The translations under genes were made by a program, and so were the position numbers. A DNA stretch of 64,000 bases from Chelonoidis abingdonii. Taxonomy: Eukaryota; Chordata; Testudines; Testudinidae. Location of the stretch: the NCBI RefSeq assembly GCF_003597395.2, contig NC_133770.1, positions 15,551,559 to 15,615,558 on the forward strand. Direction: 5' to 3'. Shown here piece by piece: positions 48,323 to 59,829 of this stretch. The stretch's first letter is position 1; every line of letters starts with the position of its first letter. Under the pieces are notes generated by a model. It had not been told where the DNA came from, ran no database searches, and was given only the letters and a program-made list of their open reading frames with translations.

Positions 48323-49270
48323 TCATGGTATAATTCCCCACCCTGAACCTTAGCGTCCAAAAGATGGGGTACCAGCATGAATTTCTCTAAACTTAATTAC
48401 CAGCTTAGTACTTGTAGCGCTGCCACCAACCAGGAATTCCAGTGCCTGGTACACTCTGGTCCCCCCAAACCCTTGCCCGGGGAACCCCAAGACTGGATCT
48501 ATAACACAGGAAATAAACCCTTACCCCCAACCGTTGCTTCTCTCCAGGCTTCCCTCCCTGGGTACCCTGAAAGATACTGATAGTCAAACCCTTGAATCAC
48601 AAAAACAGAGGTAAATCACAGCTTCCCCCTCCTTCTCTTTCCCCCTCGCCAGACTCTCCTGAGAAAGAAAGTAATCCCTAACACAGAGGAAATTAACCTT
48701 TCTCTTCCCCTCCTCCTTCTCCCACCCAATCCCGGGTGATCCAACCATGTCCCTGGGGTCTCACAGAAAAAAAAAATCAGGTCTAAACAACGAAAAACTT
48801 TTAATTAAAGAGAGAAAAACAGTAAAAAATATCTTGTAAATTTAAAGATGGATTACGGTACAGGATTTTTCAGACTATAGACACTGGAATACCCTGCCAG
48901 CCTAAGTATCACAGTACACAATTAAAATCCTTTCAGCAAAATACACATTGAACTCCGTCCAGCCAAATGCACATTTGCAAATAAAGAAAACAACATAAGC
49001 TAACTCACGCTTATCTACCTATAGACTTACTATTTTAAAACTGAAAGACCTGTATCGGAGAGAATTGGAGAGAAACCTGGTTGCACGTGCTGTCACCTCA
49101 GAGCAGAGGGAACAACAACGAAAAACTAACAGCACACACAAAAACTTCCCTCCCTCAAGATTTGAAAGAATCCTGTCCCCTGATTGGTCCTCTGGTCAGG
49201 TGACAGCCAGGCTTACTGGACTTGTTAACCCTTTACAGTCAAAAGAGATATAAAGTACTTCTGTTCTATT
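48323..49270 (-). mobile_element. ERV/LTR-type solo LTR, ~0.95 kb
   Basis: The element reads TGTCATGGTATAATTCCCCA at one end, with CTGATTGGTCCTCTGGTCAG and AACCCTTTACAGTCA towards the other, so its sense strand is minus and it ends ...CCATGACA. It is related to 28225-29205, with which it shares TTAGCGTCCAAAA, CGCTGCCACCA and CTGATTGGTCCTCTGGTCAGGTG. No internal coding region is attached. The family name is not assigned. Confidence 0.7.
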
Positions 49271-51240
49271 AACTCCTACTATCTGTTTAAGACAATATCA
49301 AACTCAGATTAGTTTAAGGGTCTGTCTACAAAGACTAGTCTACTTATAACAAACCAAAGTACACACTGTTAGTATTTCTTGAATGTATGGACAGTGCCTA
49401 GGTCACATATAGGTTGATCTTCACGTTAAAATAAAAACTGGTATAAAATCAAATATTCTAACAATATTTTATATTTGAATATTTATTTTTTTTAATGAAT
49501 AGGACAAAAATCTCACTGTCAATAAAGTGAAATGCCACCTAAGCACCTCCCTTGTCCATGTGGAAACCTCAGTTTGTTGGATGAACTGGCCTTCAAGCTG
49601 CCTTGTGCTGCCAAAGTGGGACCCTGAATCTGACCCCCCACAGTGGTTAAATTATTTTCATTGGTTCAAAGAGCAATGCACTATGCAATATTTTAAAGCA
49701 GAAGCTAATCCAAGACCCTTATGAGCAGCTCTGCTTTTGCCTTTCCCTGCAAACCCTCCTCCTCCTACACAATTCCATTATTACATGCTTTTTTGTGTAA
49801 CTTCATATACACAAAAATCGCCTATATTCTGTGAGAGGTTTGTTTCAATCTTGTCTTTTTGATAATGTCCATAGTATATCCTTTCCCTTGTGTGGTATTG
49901 GAAAAAGGAAATTCTTAATGGATGTTCTCATGTACGTTAGCTTTGGTTATCATAGATTAAAGGAGTAACTTTAAAGGCAAAAATTAATGTTGAAATACCC
50001 TGTGTCCAGTAAGTCTGAGGCGATATTATAGTGGTTGTTCTATGGGCCATCTAAGAAAGACTCCTATGTAAGGTTGGGGGAAATCAATGATTTGCCAGGG
50101 TGAACTGTGAGGAAAGCCAGAAAAACTGAGCCGCAGGCCAGGACATGGACAAGTGTTATCTGTTTTGGTTGTAGAGAAGTGGGCCATATATAAAGGCATT
50201 GTCCTCAGAAGAAATGTGCTTACTACAGGAAGAGATGCAGGAACTTGATTAAGCAATGGAAGAAAGGCATGTAGAATGATTCGAATGCATGTGACGGCCT
50301 GAATACCCACGAGGCAAATGAACCAGGGGTGGCGCTGATGACAAAAAAGTGTACAGCCGTTCAAGAAAGCCACACGGAATAAGGCAAGAGAGATTAGGGT
50401 GGGAGAATTACAGAGGTTGACACAAGCCATATTGAGGTGGGCCCAAACACAGAGATTACTGTGAAGATGGATGCCATGGTTAGGGAAGTGCCTGATATAG
50501 CTGATCAGTTACCCCTTGACAGCCAGAGGATATGCTGGTGACTTTGGTTACCCATGGGGAACAGAAGGTGAAAGTGGTGAGCCTGCAAAGGAAACCAGGT
50601 AACCTGAGGCAAACTCTACAGGCAGCCCTAAGAGAGCGGAAGTTGTGGTGGAGGCTTTTTAAGGAACAGGGAAAAAACAAAGCCTCTGAGAAGGGCTGTA
50701 ATACAACAATGAATGGAGAGGATATTAGAAACCTGCTTTTCCTGACTGAGACACATTGAGGGGACCTGGATGCTGCAGAAGAGGCCAGACAGCAAGCTGT
50801 GAAAGAAGAGGAGGTGAAAATTGATCACCTGAAGGGAGAGCTGGAAAAAATATGGGGTGGTCTCCAGCATAAGTGGTAACACTTGCTGTGGGACAGAGCA
50901 AGGTTGTAAAAGGTAGTCGGGGATGTATGTCATGGGCTGGCTGGCTCTATATGCAAGCTGGGCTCAGCCTTGCCTGTGACCTAGCAACCCAGAGATAATT
51001 AGTAATCACACCAGAGCGTGGTAGGGTGAGTTTAATTGAAATAATTGACCCCAGCAGCAGAGAATCAGGAAGGGCTGCTTAAATAGAACTGGGAACACCA
51101 TCTTGAGGAGGGACCAGAGAGCAGGCAGGCTGCGGTGGAAGGCCCTGAGAAAGGGTCTGTAAAAAGACCCACAGAGATTAGTTTAGGCTCCTGTGGGGGA
51201 ACTGTGGGATAGAGCCTACCAGCAGCAGGGAGATCCATAA
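49271..51240. other. Intronic stretch, possible degenerate retroelement
   Basis: No exon seen. Around 50520-50880 a + strand reading (VTLVTHGEQKVKVVSLQRKP, then a charged, Lys/Glu-rich stretch broken by stops) could be a remnant of a retroelement protein, but no domain is recognisable. 51060-51220 is purine-rich and LTR-like. Confidence 0.3.
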
Positions 51241-51242
51241 GG

Positions 51243-51555
51243 CAGAGGTTCTCAAACTGTGGTCAGTGGACCACCAGTGGTCCATAAGCTCCATTCAGGT
51301 GGCCCGTGGGTAGTTCCCTCTAAGATGCGCACCTGGGCGGCCGCATACAAGAGAATGAAGGGCTACCCACCTAATTAGTGGAACCACGCTGGTAAATTAT
51401 TATTAAGGTTTTTTTTTATATAGCACTTTTATCCAAAGTGCTTTACAATAGTTAGCTAACGGTACAAACAACATTTGGAAAGATCATAAAGTGGTCCACT
51501 GAGACCCTCAGCAATTTTCAAGTGGTCTGTGAAAAAAAAAGTTTGAGAACTATTG
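51243..51555. mobile_element. hAT-Charlie-like MITE, 313 bp
   Basis: CAGAGGTTCTCAAACTGTGG and the right end AAAGTTTGAGAACTATTG are inverted repeats of the Charlie type. Internal GTGGTCCACTGAGACCCTCA mirrors GGTCAGTGGACCACCAGTGG. The flanks CCATAAGG (51235-51242) and CCCTAAGG (51556-51563) agree at 7 of 8 bases, a slightly decayed target duplication. Confidence 0.9.
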
Positions 51556-51569
51556 CCCTAAGGGAAGAT

Positions 51570-52335
51570 GCCAGAGTCCCTGGGAAAGGGAGGCAGTCAG
51601 AGAATCAAATGGGGGATGAAGCAAGGTAAGAGAAGTTCTGCAGGGGTCAGGAGAAGGGGCCAAGAAGTAGAGGACTTCAGTAGAGCCTGAGAGGGGCAGA
51701 AGCAGTATTATTTTGGGTATTTTGGGCTTTTGGGCTTTTCCCTTTCGCATTTGAGTCAGGTGGCTTTCTGCTCCACACTGATGGGGTGCCAGTAACGTGA
51801 TCAATAACAGCACAGGAGAGAGAGTCTCCCTGCTCTAAATTCTGGTGCCCAGCCCCACCTTGGCCTGGAGCATCCAGAAGCAGCACTTACAGGGAAAGTC
51901 CAGTTTTGCCCCTCTGGCCCTGGGATGGTATATGCTCCATCATTCTTTGGGGGTAGTGCATGTACAGTCTGGTTACATGTAGGAGCTGTGAGGGGATGTA
52001 GCATGCTAAGTCACTCTGTGGGGACTGTGAATGCACTGTCTGGTTGGCACATGGTTCAGTGAGAGGACTGAGCAGGCTCACTGGGGACAGAATCTGTGGA
52101 GATTTTAGCTGCTAATGTCCAAGTCTGTACTAAGCATGTGTGAAGAGTGATTTTTTTTTTCCAAAGGCATATAACTTGGTCAAACTGGGGCAGATTTTCA
52201 CTGGGATGGAAAAAGACAGATACCATGAAACACTTTCAGCTCAGATGGTTAAAATTTGACACAATTGTAAGCAACTGCAAACAGGCTTTTACAATGGCAA
52301 CCTTAATAAAAGGCAATGCTACCAGCCCCAACTTT
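51570..52335. other. Unassigned intronic stretch
   Basis: No exon or firm repeat recognised. Confidence 0.35.
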
Positions 52336-52339
52336 TCAT

Positions 52340-52800
52340 ACATCATAATGTTTAAGGCCAGAAGAAACCATTAAATCATCTAGTCTGACCTGTATATCCC
52401 AGACCATCACATTTCCCCCAGTTACCCTGTGTTGAATCCAATAACTTGTGTTTGACTAAAGCATATTTTCTTTTCACATTTCCCCCAGTTACCCTGTGTT
52501 GAATCCAATAACTTGTGTTTGACTAAAGCATATTTTCTAGAAAAGCATCCAATCTTCATTTTTAAGACATTGCGAGATGAAGAATCCATTACATCTCTTG
52601 GTAGTTTGTTCCATGATTTATCATCCTCACTGTTCAAAATTAGTGCCTAATTTCTACTTTGAATTGGTCTGGCTTCAGCATTGGTTCTTGTTATGCCTTA
52701 ATGAGCCCTTTTCTGTAACAGACCTTCACCAGTATCCTTTCTGGGCTTTCTCAGTTCGCACATTGATGAAGGTGCAGTCAAGATCCTACTCTTATGAACA
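52340..52800 (-). mobile_element. CR1 LINE fragment, reverse, with a 67-bp tandem duplication
   Basis: GGCCAGAAGAAACCATTAAA, TCATCTAGTCTGACCTGTAT and CATTACATCTCTTGGTAGTTTG, then TTGTTCCATG, are the reverse of a CR1 3' region. Inside it, the unit starting CACATTTCCCCCAGTTACCC occurs at 52408 and again at 52475, almost identical, so a 67-bp tandem copy arose after insertion. Confidence 0.85.
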
Positions 52801-54960
52801 ATCAGTAACTCTAAAACAGGGAATGGTGTCTTTAATATATAGTGGCAACACCTCACCCTCAATTTTTACCCATTGTATCCTCCTTTAACCGGTTATAACC
52901 AGTGATTTTAACATTCCATCCTCTCAGCAGGTTTCCATAATGTCAGTTATGTAGCTCCTCTTACTTTTTACTCACTCTAGTATTAGTACATAAACTACTG
53001 AAAAATGTCTTCTTGTCACGTTCATCACCACATTGGTTCAATTTGTTTGCGACTTACTGAGTTTTAGTTTGTGCCAGAGCTGCTGCCTTAGCCCCTTTCC
53101 CTGTGGTGTTAATTTAATGCCCTTTTGACTGCTCCAGCTAGTCTCAAACCAAGAAGATTAGCGCCCTCAAGCCCTTACCTCTAATAGGGGCATCCCTGGA
53201 ATGTTGCTTGATTCAGTTTCTTACTCAGTACGGCTACATGGCTATATAAGGCCACAAGGATATATGATATATTTTGGGGACGAAACAGAGGCTTTAGTTT
53301 AGGCTTAAACTGAAGATTTTGCTTGTTTGAAAAAGCCTGAAAATCGCTTGCTGTCCATTTTTTTTCATAGAATTTTCACTGTAGTTGAAAAGTAATCCAC
53401 AATTTTCTAGGTGATGCTCAGTCTTTTTGTACCTGAAAATATTTAATAACCTAATCAAGTTACTTGATAGACACAACCATTACACTCCAATCTAAGCCTG
53501 AATTAAAAAAAATGAGGCTAGCTCCCATATACCCTCTTTCAGTCGTGCATCAAGAGCCACAGGCCCCTGCAGTGGAAAATGTGTTTGGGTGAGTATTCCC
53601 TTTGAGTTCAATTACTGGTTTCTAAGTTTCCACATGGGAATACATGGAGTGGTTACTACCTATTTGATCTTGCTATTGCGTATGCAGTAGATCAGAAAAC
53701 ATTCCATTCTGTATTCACCAGAGATTGTAGTTCCACAAAAGGATGATTTTCATGTAGCTTAGATACAAACATTTCAGACATACCCTCAAAACTCATGTGA
53801 GATTGCTATTCTATAACATAAAATGATCACAGGACTATGATAAGTGGGAGGTGAAAATGTGTGTATCTTTCCTCAATTAACAAAGGAAATTCTCATTCCA
53901 GTTCTCTTTTCTCTTATATGTATCCCAGGATATCGACAAAATGCCAGGTCATTTTCCTATGCCTTCTGTGCTTCCCACTTATGGATAATATCAGTAAAAT
54001 GTGAATCTTTATGAACAAATGAGAATCCCATTACACTTAGTACTTTTCACAGCATGCAGCTTTTGTTTTAAAGGAAGTGATTCAGGAAACCTAATTTTCA
54101 AACTTGAGAACTCGATTTAGGATGTCTAGTTCCATATTTGGGGTCTCAAATCAGCATCTAGGTGAGTAGAATGCATATTTGAGAGTCTGAATGTTGCTGT
54201 TCATTTCCTAATAGAATATTTGGTGCCTTAACTGAGGCAACAGTGTTTATAAATTGGACCTGTACCTGTGCAAAATTACAGTACTGCCATGCAGCTACTA
54301 GCCTTTAGTAACCCTTCCATACCCAGGGCATGATCAAAGCCCATTGGAGTGAATGAAAAGACATGATCTAGAATTTGCCCCATTGCCAAGCAGGTTCAGA
54401 TGACCCAATACTAATAGAGCGGGAAGGTGGCAGCTTTGAGGGAAGGTATCAAGAGCCTGAAGATGAATACATGTTTTTCAGACAGTTTTCGTACACAGTC
54501 TCTCCCTGTATATTATTGCCTACTGATAGTTTCTTCTTTGTTTCAGGATACAGCATAAAGTACTAAGACAGAATTAGCAGATGAGTGGTTTCCCTTTTAT
54601 AGTTTAAAATGCATAAATGCTCCTCTCATACTGAGATTCACACCTAAGCACGCTGTCACAAAATCCAAACCTTCACATGATTATATGTTTTGGGTGTTGT
54701 ATTCATTGAATGCTGCGCAATCGCTGCATCCATTTTACTATTCAAAATATGCATAAAAGATGTAGGTAATGAAATAAAGCAGGATAGAGCCCAAAGATTT
54801 TACTGTGATTAGGTGTCCAGGTATTCCTTCATATATAATTGCACACAACTTCTATGTGTTAATGTTTATGCATGCTACAAAATATGAATGAGTCATCAGA
54901 TCAAATGTGCAGTGCTTGAAAAAATTAGGGACCTTTTCTGAGGTCTTTTTACACAGTCAC
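52800..54960. other. Unassigned intronic stretch
   Basis: No exon or firm repeat seen up to the U12 branch site. Confidence 0.4.
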
Positions 54961-54964
54961 GTTT

Positions 54965-54985
54965 TTCCTTAACTCGTATATTTAC
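54965..54985 (+). other. U12 branch site and AC acceptor
   Basis: TTCCTTAAC at 54965-54973 is a perfect U12 branch-point motif. The branch adenosine is 13 nt upstream of the end of the AC dinucleotide at 54984-54985, within the normal 10-20 nt spacing. There is no polypyrimidine tract/AG acceptor here, as expected for this intron class. The intron is 16,196 bp. Confidence 0.94.
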
Positions 54986-55075
54986 ATTGTTCAGTATGTT
55001 TATTATGTGCACTATTTTAACCAACTGTGTGTTCATGGCACAATCGGAGGTTCAATCATGGAATAAATATGTTGA
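54986..55075 (+). CDS. SCN5A: Sodium channel alpha subunit, third coding exon (domain I S1 and S1-S2 loop)
   Basis: The exon lies directly after TTTAC (AC acceptor) and is 90 bp, the mammalian length. It starts with the last base of the serine codon split by the AT-AC intron and encodes [19 protein letters not shown] (S1 helix, residues 130-148). The extracellular loop [10 protein letters not shown] follows. It ends two bases into a glutamate codon before a GTAAG donor at 55076. The CVFMAQ ending of S1 matches Nav1.5. The loop is odd: the D-P-P-P-W motif found in many Nav paralogs is absent and only the W..YVE part remains. The exon is too short to be seen as an ORF and was placed by reading frame, splice sites and homology together. 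Confidence 0.93.
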
Positions 55076-55491
55076 GTAAGTACCTCTGCAGCTTGGTATA
55101 GGCCCTACCTTTAGCTCTTCTATACTCTTTCATTGTAGTCTTCTCATTTTGTTTGCTGTTATCTAATTTTTTCCATTAATATTGACTTCTATGCACTATT
55201 TGTCCTGACAAAATGTTTTGCCAGGTATTTCTCGCCTCTGAAAACTCCTTAGAAAGTAAGTTAACAATTTTCAGTCTACCAAACTCATACTTTTTGCTAA
55301 ATGCACCTGCTATGCTACATCTGAATGGAATCATGGTATGATTAGAGCTCTATTTGAAATTGGCCTGCCTTCCTGAGTTTCCATGTAAGCGATTCAGAAG
55401 CTGAATACAGTGGAATATGTTACTGGACTTCTAATTGAATGATTTCAGAAAATACTTACAGAACATACTTGGTTCAAACCTAAAGGCATAA

Positions 55492-55545
55492 TCCAAAGCC
55501 CGTTGACATCAATGCAGTCTTCTACTGATATCAGTGGGCTTTGGA
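55492..55545. repeat. Short palindromic repeat
   Basis: TCCAAAGCCC at 55492-55501 pairs with GGGCTTTGGA at 55536-55545, with GACATCAATG/CTGATATCAG inside. Related halves are near 19217, 54330 and 61330. Confidence 0.65.
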
Positions 55546-55549
55546 CCAA

Positions 55550-57600
55550 GGCCATAATGAAAAGAGCTATGGTACATACAAATAATTTCTAGATATATTT
55601 TATGAGAAACCACCAAACCTTTGGAATTCTGTGTGGGGTTGTCTGAATTTCTCAGATGGTCAGAGCTCTCAGAAAACCCTCAGAGCTTTAACTGACCGTT
55701 TCCTGTTCTGTTTTTTTTTTTAAGCTAGCTTTAAAGTTAAGTCTGGTAAGTTTGCATTTCTGTAAGTTGTTTCAAAATATTCCTTATGGAAATAGATACC
55801 AGATGCACAAGCTAATCAACATATAGTACATTAAACAATTACTTTGGCTCATTGAACCAATCAGAACAGACTTTTTATTTTTGTCTGACATATGATAAAC
55901 ACAGCCATCTGCTGTTCTCTAGCCTGGTGGCTGGTCTAGTCAGGGCCTTAGGGAGGGACAGCAAAGTGCACTTCTCTTCTTTAGGCTTCCCAAGATCATG
56001 CAAGGCACATCTTCTAGAAAAAGAATTGCTTCCAGAAATTACTAACTTTAAGCCAGCTCTGAACCTAACAGCTGATTTGATCATCATAACATCCTAATAT
56101 CAGGAAGTATCATGTATTTCAGTATGATTATACTACCTTACAGCTATGTCTGTGGCTTTCTTCCACACCCCTTCCCACAATGTTGTCCTTTTCCTGTTGG
56201 AAATTGTTACAAAGTTCAGTACCCATCATGTATTTAACTGAAATATGGATATCATATGGATGCATGAGTCAGTCTACAGGTCTGTACTTTGGAATTTGAA
56301 TGTTCTAGAGGGAAAAATTAAAGCACTAGACACTTCCTTCAGTGAATAAAATGTAAATAATGTCTTCAGTGCACCAAATAGGCTGTGCAACAAATCATAG
56401 TCCAGAACAGAAGCATTCATTGATCATGCAGTGTGGAATGAATCCATTTCTTTTCATAAAAAAAATACTTCTCAGTCTTTCCTCCTGAAATTCAAAGCAC
56501 AAACTCAAAGGTAGCTAATTTTGAAGACAAGAATGACCCAATGAACTTTAATTTAAGAATTATTTATAAAATTAGACCAATAATACATTTTGAGAATCTA
56601 AAATCTCTCTGCTTTGCCTTGTTGCCTCAGTGAGGATGCAGAACCCCACAATGAACAAGAGAGTGGTGCTCTGTACATATGTTATAAAGCACCACTTAAA
56701 AATCAGTGGTATAAACACTTACATTTTGAAAAAAAGAAATGGATTTAACTTGGCCCCAAAAGATCAGTTAGCAGAGTGGCTTCTGTTGTTATAGAAACTC
56801 TTGCGTTGCTGAAGGACCTCCACATCCATTCAGAATTAGACGATGACTGTGAAATCAATTAAACCAGCTGACATGTTGAACAAAGGAAAGGTCTTTATCA
56901 TTTTAACGAGCGTATGCACAGCGAAGTTATTTTTTAATTCTTTGTATATCTTTTCACATTTATTAATGAAAACATATGCTTAAAGAGCCTCTGTCAATTG
57001 TTTGGCCTGTATTTTGGATATCAGAAGCAGCACCAAATCTAAAACCCATGAAGATCTCAGTAAAAGACATACTGCCCCAGTGGGAGCTCTGAGAGGATTC
57101 CTCTCCTAAAACTGCAGGGAGGCTCACAGAGACAGTGGGCCTGCTAGATCACACCATTAGAGGGGAGGGGTGCTAGAGCAATTTGTATAGTGGGGGTACT
57201 GAGAGCCATTGAATCAAAATGGAAACCACTTCAAACCTAGGGGTGTGGCAGCACCCATAGTTCCAGCAGGTATGTTATAGGGTGTCTCAAACACTCACAT
57301 AATGTCCAACTGAGCTCTGCTGGTTGGTGTGGAGGGAGAACAGGGCCATTGACTCTTCAGTGGCTAGCATCTCCAGGGGCCCTGAGAGGGGCTTTAATTG
57401 TGTCCAGCTGCAGAACTAAGGGCACTAGTACAAGAAGACTTTGCATCCTGCCTCCCTCTTAGTGCACTCATGAAACAGCTGGGCACAATCTGACCCTTAT
57501 TTGCTACACCACCTATTCTTGCAAAACACCAAACCAACCTGTGGTATTTGTGTGTTCATGCAATTTTATATGGTGATGTTTCCATTCTTTAGATTATGAG
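55550..57600. other. Unassigned intronic stretch
   Basis: No exon or firm repeat recognised. Confidence 0.4.
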
Positions 57601-57606
57601 CACTGG

Positions 57607-57676
57607 GGTAAAATCTTGGCTCTATTGAAGTTACTGGCAAAGCTCCCGTTGACTTTAATGGAACCAGAATTTCACC
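57607..57676. repeat. Palindromic foldback repeat
   Basis: GGTAAAATCTTGGCTCTATT then GAAGT pairs with ACTTT then AATGGAACCAGAATTTCACC (about 20 of 25 positions). A shorter relative is at 58453-58499 (GGTGAAACCCTGGCTCCACT ... GGCCAAGATTTCACC). Confidence 0.75.
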
Positions 57677-58147
57677 ATGAGGGCCTGAGCTAACACCCAT
57701 TAGACAAGTCATGACTCCTGACTTCAGTGTATTTGGAATCAGGTGCTATGTGCCCATGTGTGAGCTGGCATTAATGGACCATGCATGTATTTAGTACACA
57801 CATACTAGACCAGACAGAGAATCAGCATTCTGGGGAATGAAAATTACACACAAACTGCTATTTCCTTTGAAGAGACCCATGTGGTAGCATATGAGTTGTG
57901 AGGCTTTTTCGTGGGTGTGCCATTTTTTTTTAAATTGGGGCACACCTACAAAAATCAGAATGAGAATTCTGCCTGGTTATTAGATGCATCTTCACTTCAT
58001 CAGAGAAGTTAAAAATAAAAATAAGAGGCCAATGGGGGCAGGTGGTAGAGAGGGTTGTTGGTGATGTGTTTTTAAAGATTACTATTTATTATTAATTGAG
58101 GGGGGTGTTAACTTTGGGCATCTTTCCAACACTCACCAATGGAAAAA

Positions 58148-58254
58148 ATGAGGCAATCCAGTCTGAGATGGTTTGGTCACATAAAGCACAGTCCTGACAA
58201 CCAGGTGGGTAAAACAATCCAACAGATCAGGAGTGAAGGAAAAAGACACTGGTA
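58148..58254 (+). pseudogene. RTE-like LINE fragment
   Basis: The frame MRQSSLRWFGHIKHSPDNQV ends with a stop at 58252-58254. The LRWFGH motif is characteristic of the C-terminus of RTE/related LINE reverse transcriptases, as in the remnant at 37.5 kb. Confidence 0.55.
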
Positions 58255-58335
58255 GGCCCAGGATCCCATTGTGTTGAGGCACTGCATAAACAAATAACAA
58301 AGAGATGGCCCCTGCCCTAAAGAGCTTACAATCTA
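58255..58335 (+). repeat. Copy of the GTGCTAGGCACTGTACAAACAC amniote repeat
   Basis: GGATCCCATTGTGTTGAGGC, ACTGCATAAACAAATAAC and CCCTAAAGAGCTTACAATCT identify it. Confidence 0.6.
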
Positions 58336-59189
58336 AGTTTTTCTACTGATGTTAGTAAAAATCCATTTCTTTTTGAAGTACTAGAGCTATATAATTTCAG
58401 TTCTTTATTAGAAATGGTCCTGAGGGGAAATCCCTAGACCTGACTAATCATATGGTGAAACCCTGGCTCCACTGAAGTCTATGAGGCCAAGATTTCACCC
58501 ATGAACTCTACTGGGTGAAAAAGGATCCAGCTCTGAATCCTGTAGCTCTGGTCCCTGGCTACTGTCCATACAGAATGTGCTCAGTTTTGGCCTAACTATA
58601 TTTATCGCAAAGGAAAACTCATGGAATACTTCTATCCATTTTGTCATTCACAGTGAAGAAGCTGTTGGTAGTACATAACTTACTGTAGTAAATAAAAACA
58701 CACTGCTGCCCCCTTTTTAAATCCTAGCAGGTCCAAATCATTACATATAATGCATATTTTCAGTTAGGGTATTACACTGCTATTTAATGCTTGTGACTGG
58801 TGTTATTTACCACAGACAGTGAAACATCAGGAACTTTGCAGTTGGGAATCTGTCTTTGTAATGCATTAGGTGAAGCTGAATCATTATTTCATCTATTGAA
58901 CATTGATATGATCTGGATAGAAAGAGATGAGAGGTATGAATAGAATCTTTCACTTAAATATTATCTATAACAAGAAATGCTACATAATCCATTCCTTTTC
59001 CATTGACTATTGCTGGTGTGCTTCAGAGTCCAGTAATGTAATATTTCTAGATAGTTTTCATGCCTCACTCAGTGACTGCAGATTCATCAAGATATGCTGC
59101 AATTAAGCCTGCATTCATTATAAGGCTGTCACATGTGCTTCCCCATTTCTCATATGTTCACCGGATCCACACGTGAAGCAGCTCACGAA

Positions 59190-59271
59190 GGGCCTGATGC
59201 CACAACCATTACTCATACGAGTAATCCTATTGTAATGAGTAGGAATTTCTCATCTGAGTAGGATTGGGCCC
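59190..59271. repeat. Palindromic foldback repeat
   Basis: GGGCCTGATGCCACAACCAT at the left and GAGTAGGATTGGGCCC at the right are inverted, with ACTCATACGAGTAATCC in the middle. It lies 80 bp upstream of the S2 exon. Confidence 0.65.
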
Positions 59272-59310
59272 AGAGTGAATAAGCTGAATGTGCCTCAACT
59301 TCTTCATTAA

Positions 59311-59481
<171 letters not shown>

Positions 59482-59644
59482 TAAGTAGCACTCCATTGTT
59501 CTTTTTCAAGAGCGTGACATGCAGTGTAACTACTTTTTACCTGTTCTTTTTTGTAACTGTTGTTCACCAGTGTACCAGCACAATACTTCAGCTACAACAA
59601 ATCTCTATGGAATTGTTCCTGAGTGGTTCTAGAGCAGAGAACTT

Positions 59645-59825
59645 TTCCCTAGGTTCCAGTACAGATTTTGGCAGCTTGCTGGATGATCTTGAGCAAGTTG
59701 TTTAACCTCTCTGTGCCTCAGTTTATCTATCTGTAAATTGGTTATAATAATATCTGGGTTTGTGTGACTTAATTAATTCATATTTGTAGGGTGCTGTAAG
59801 ATTTTTGGAAGGAAAGTGTTATGGG
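59645..59825 (+). repeat. MIR SINE
   Basis: GATCTTGAGCAAGTTGTTTA, ACCTCTCTGTGCCTCAGTTT, ATCTATCTGTAAATTGG and ATAATAATATCTGGG are a clear forward MIR core and tail. Confidence 0.9.
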
Positions 59826-59829
59826 AATG

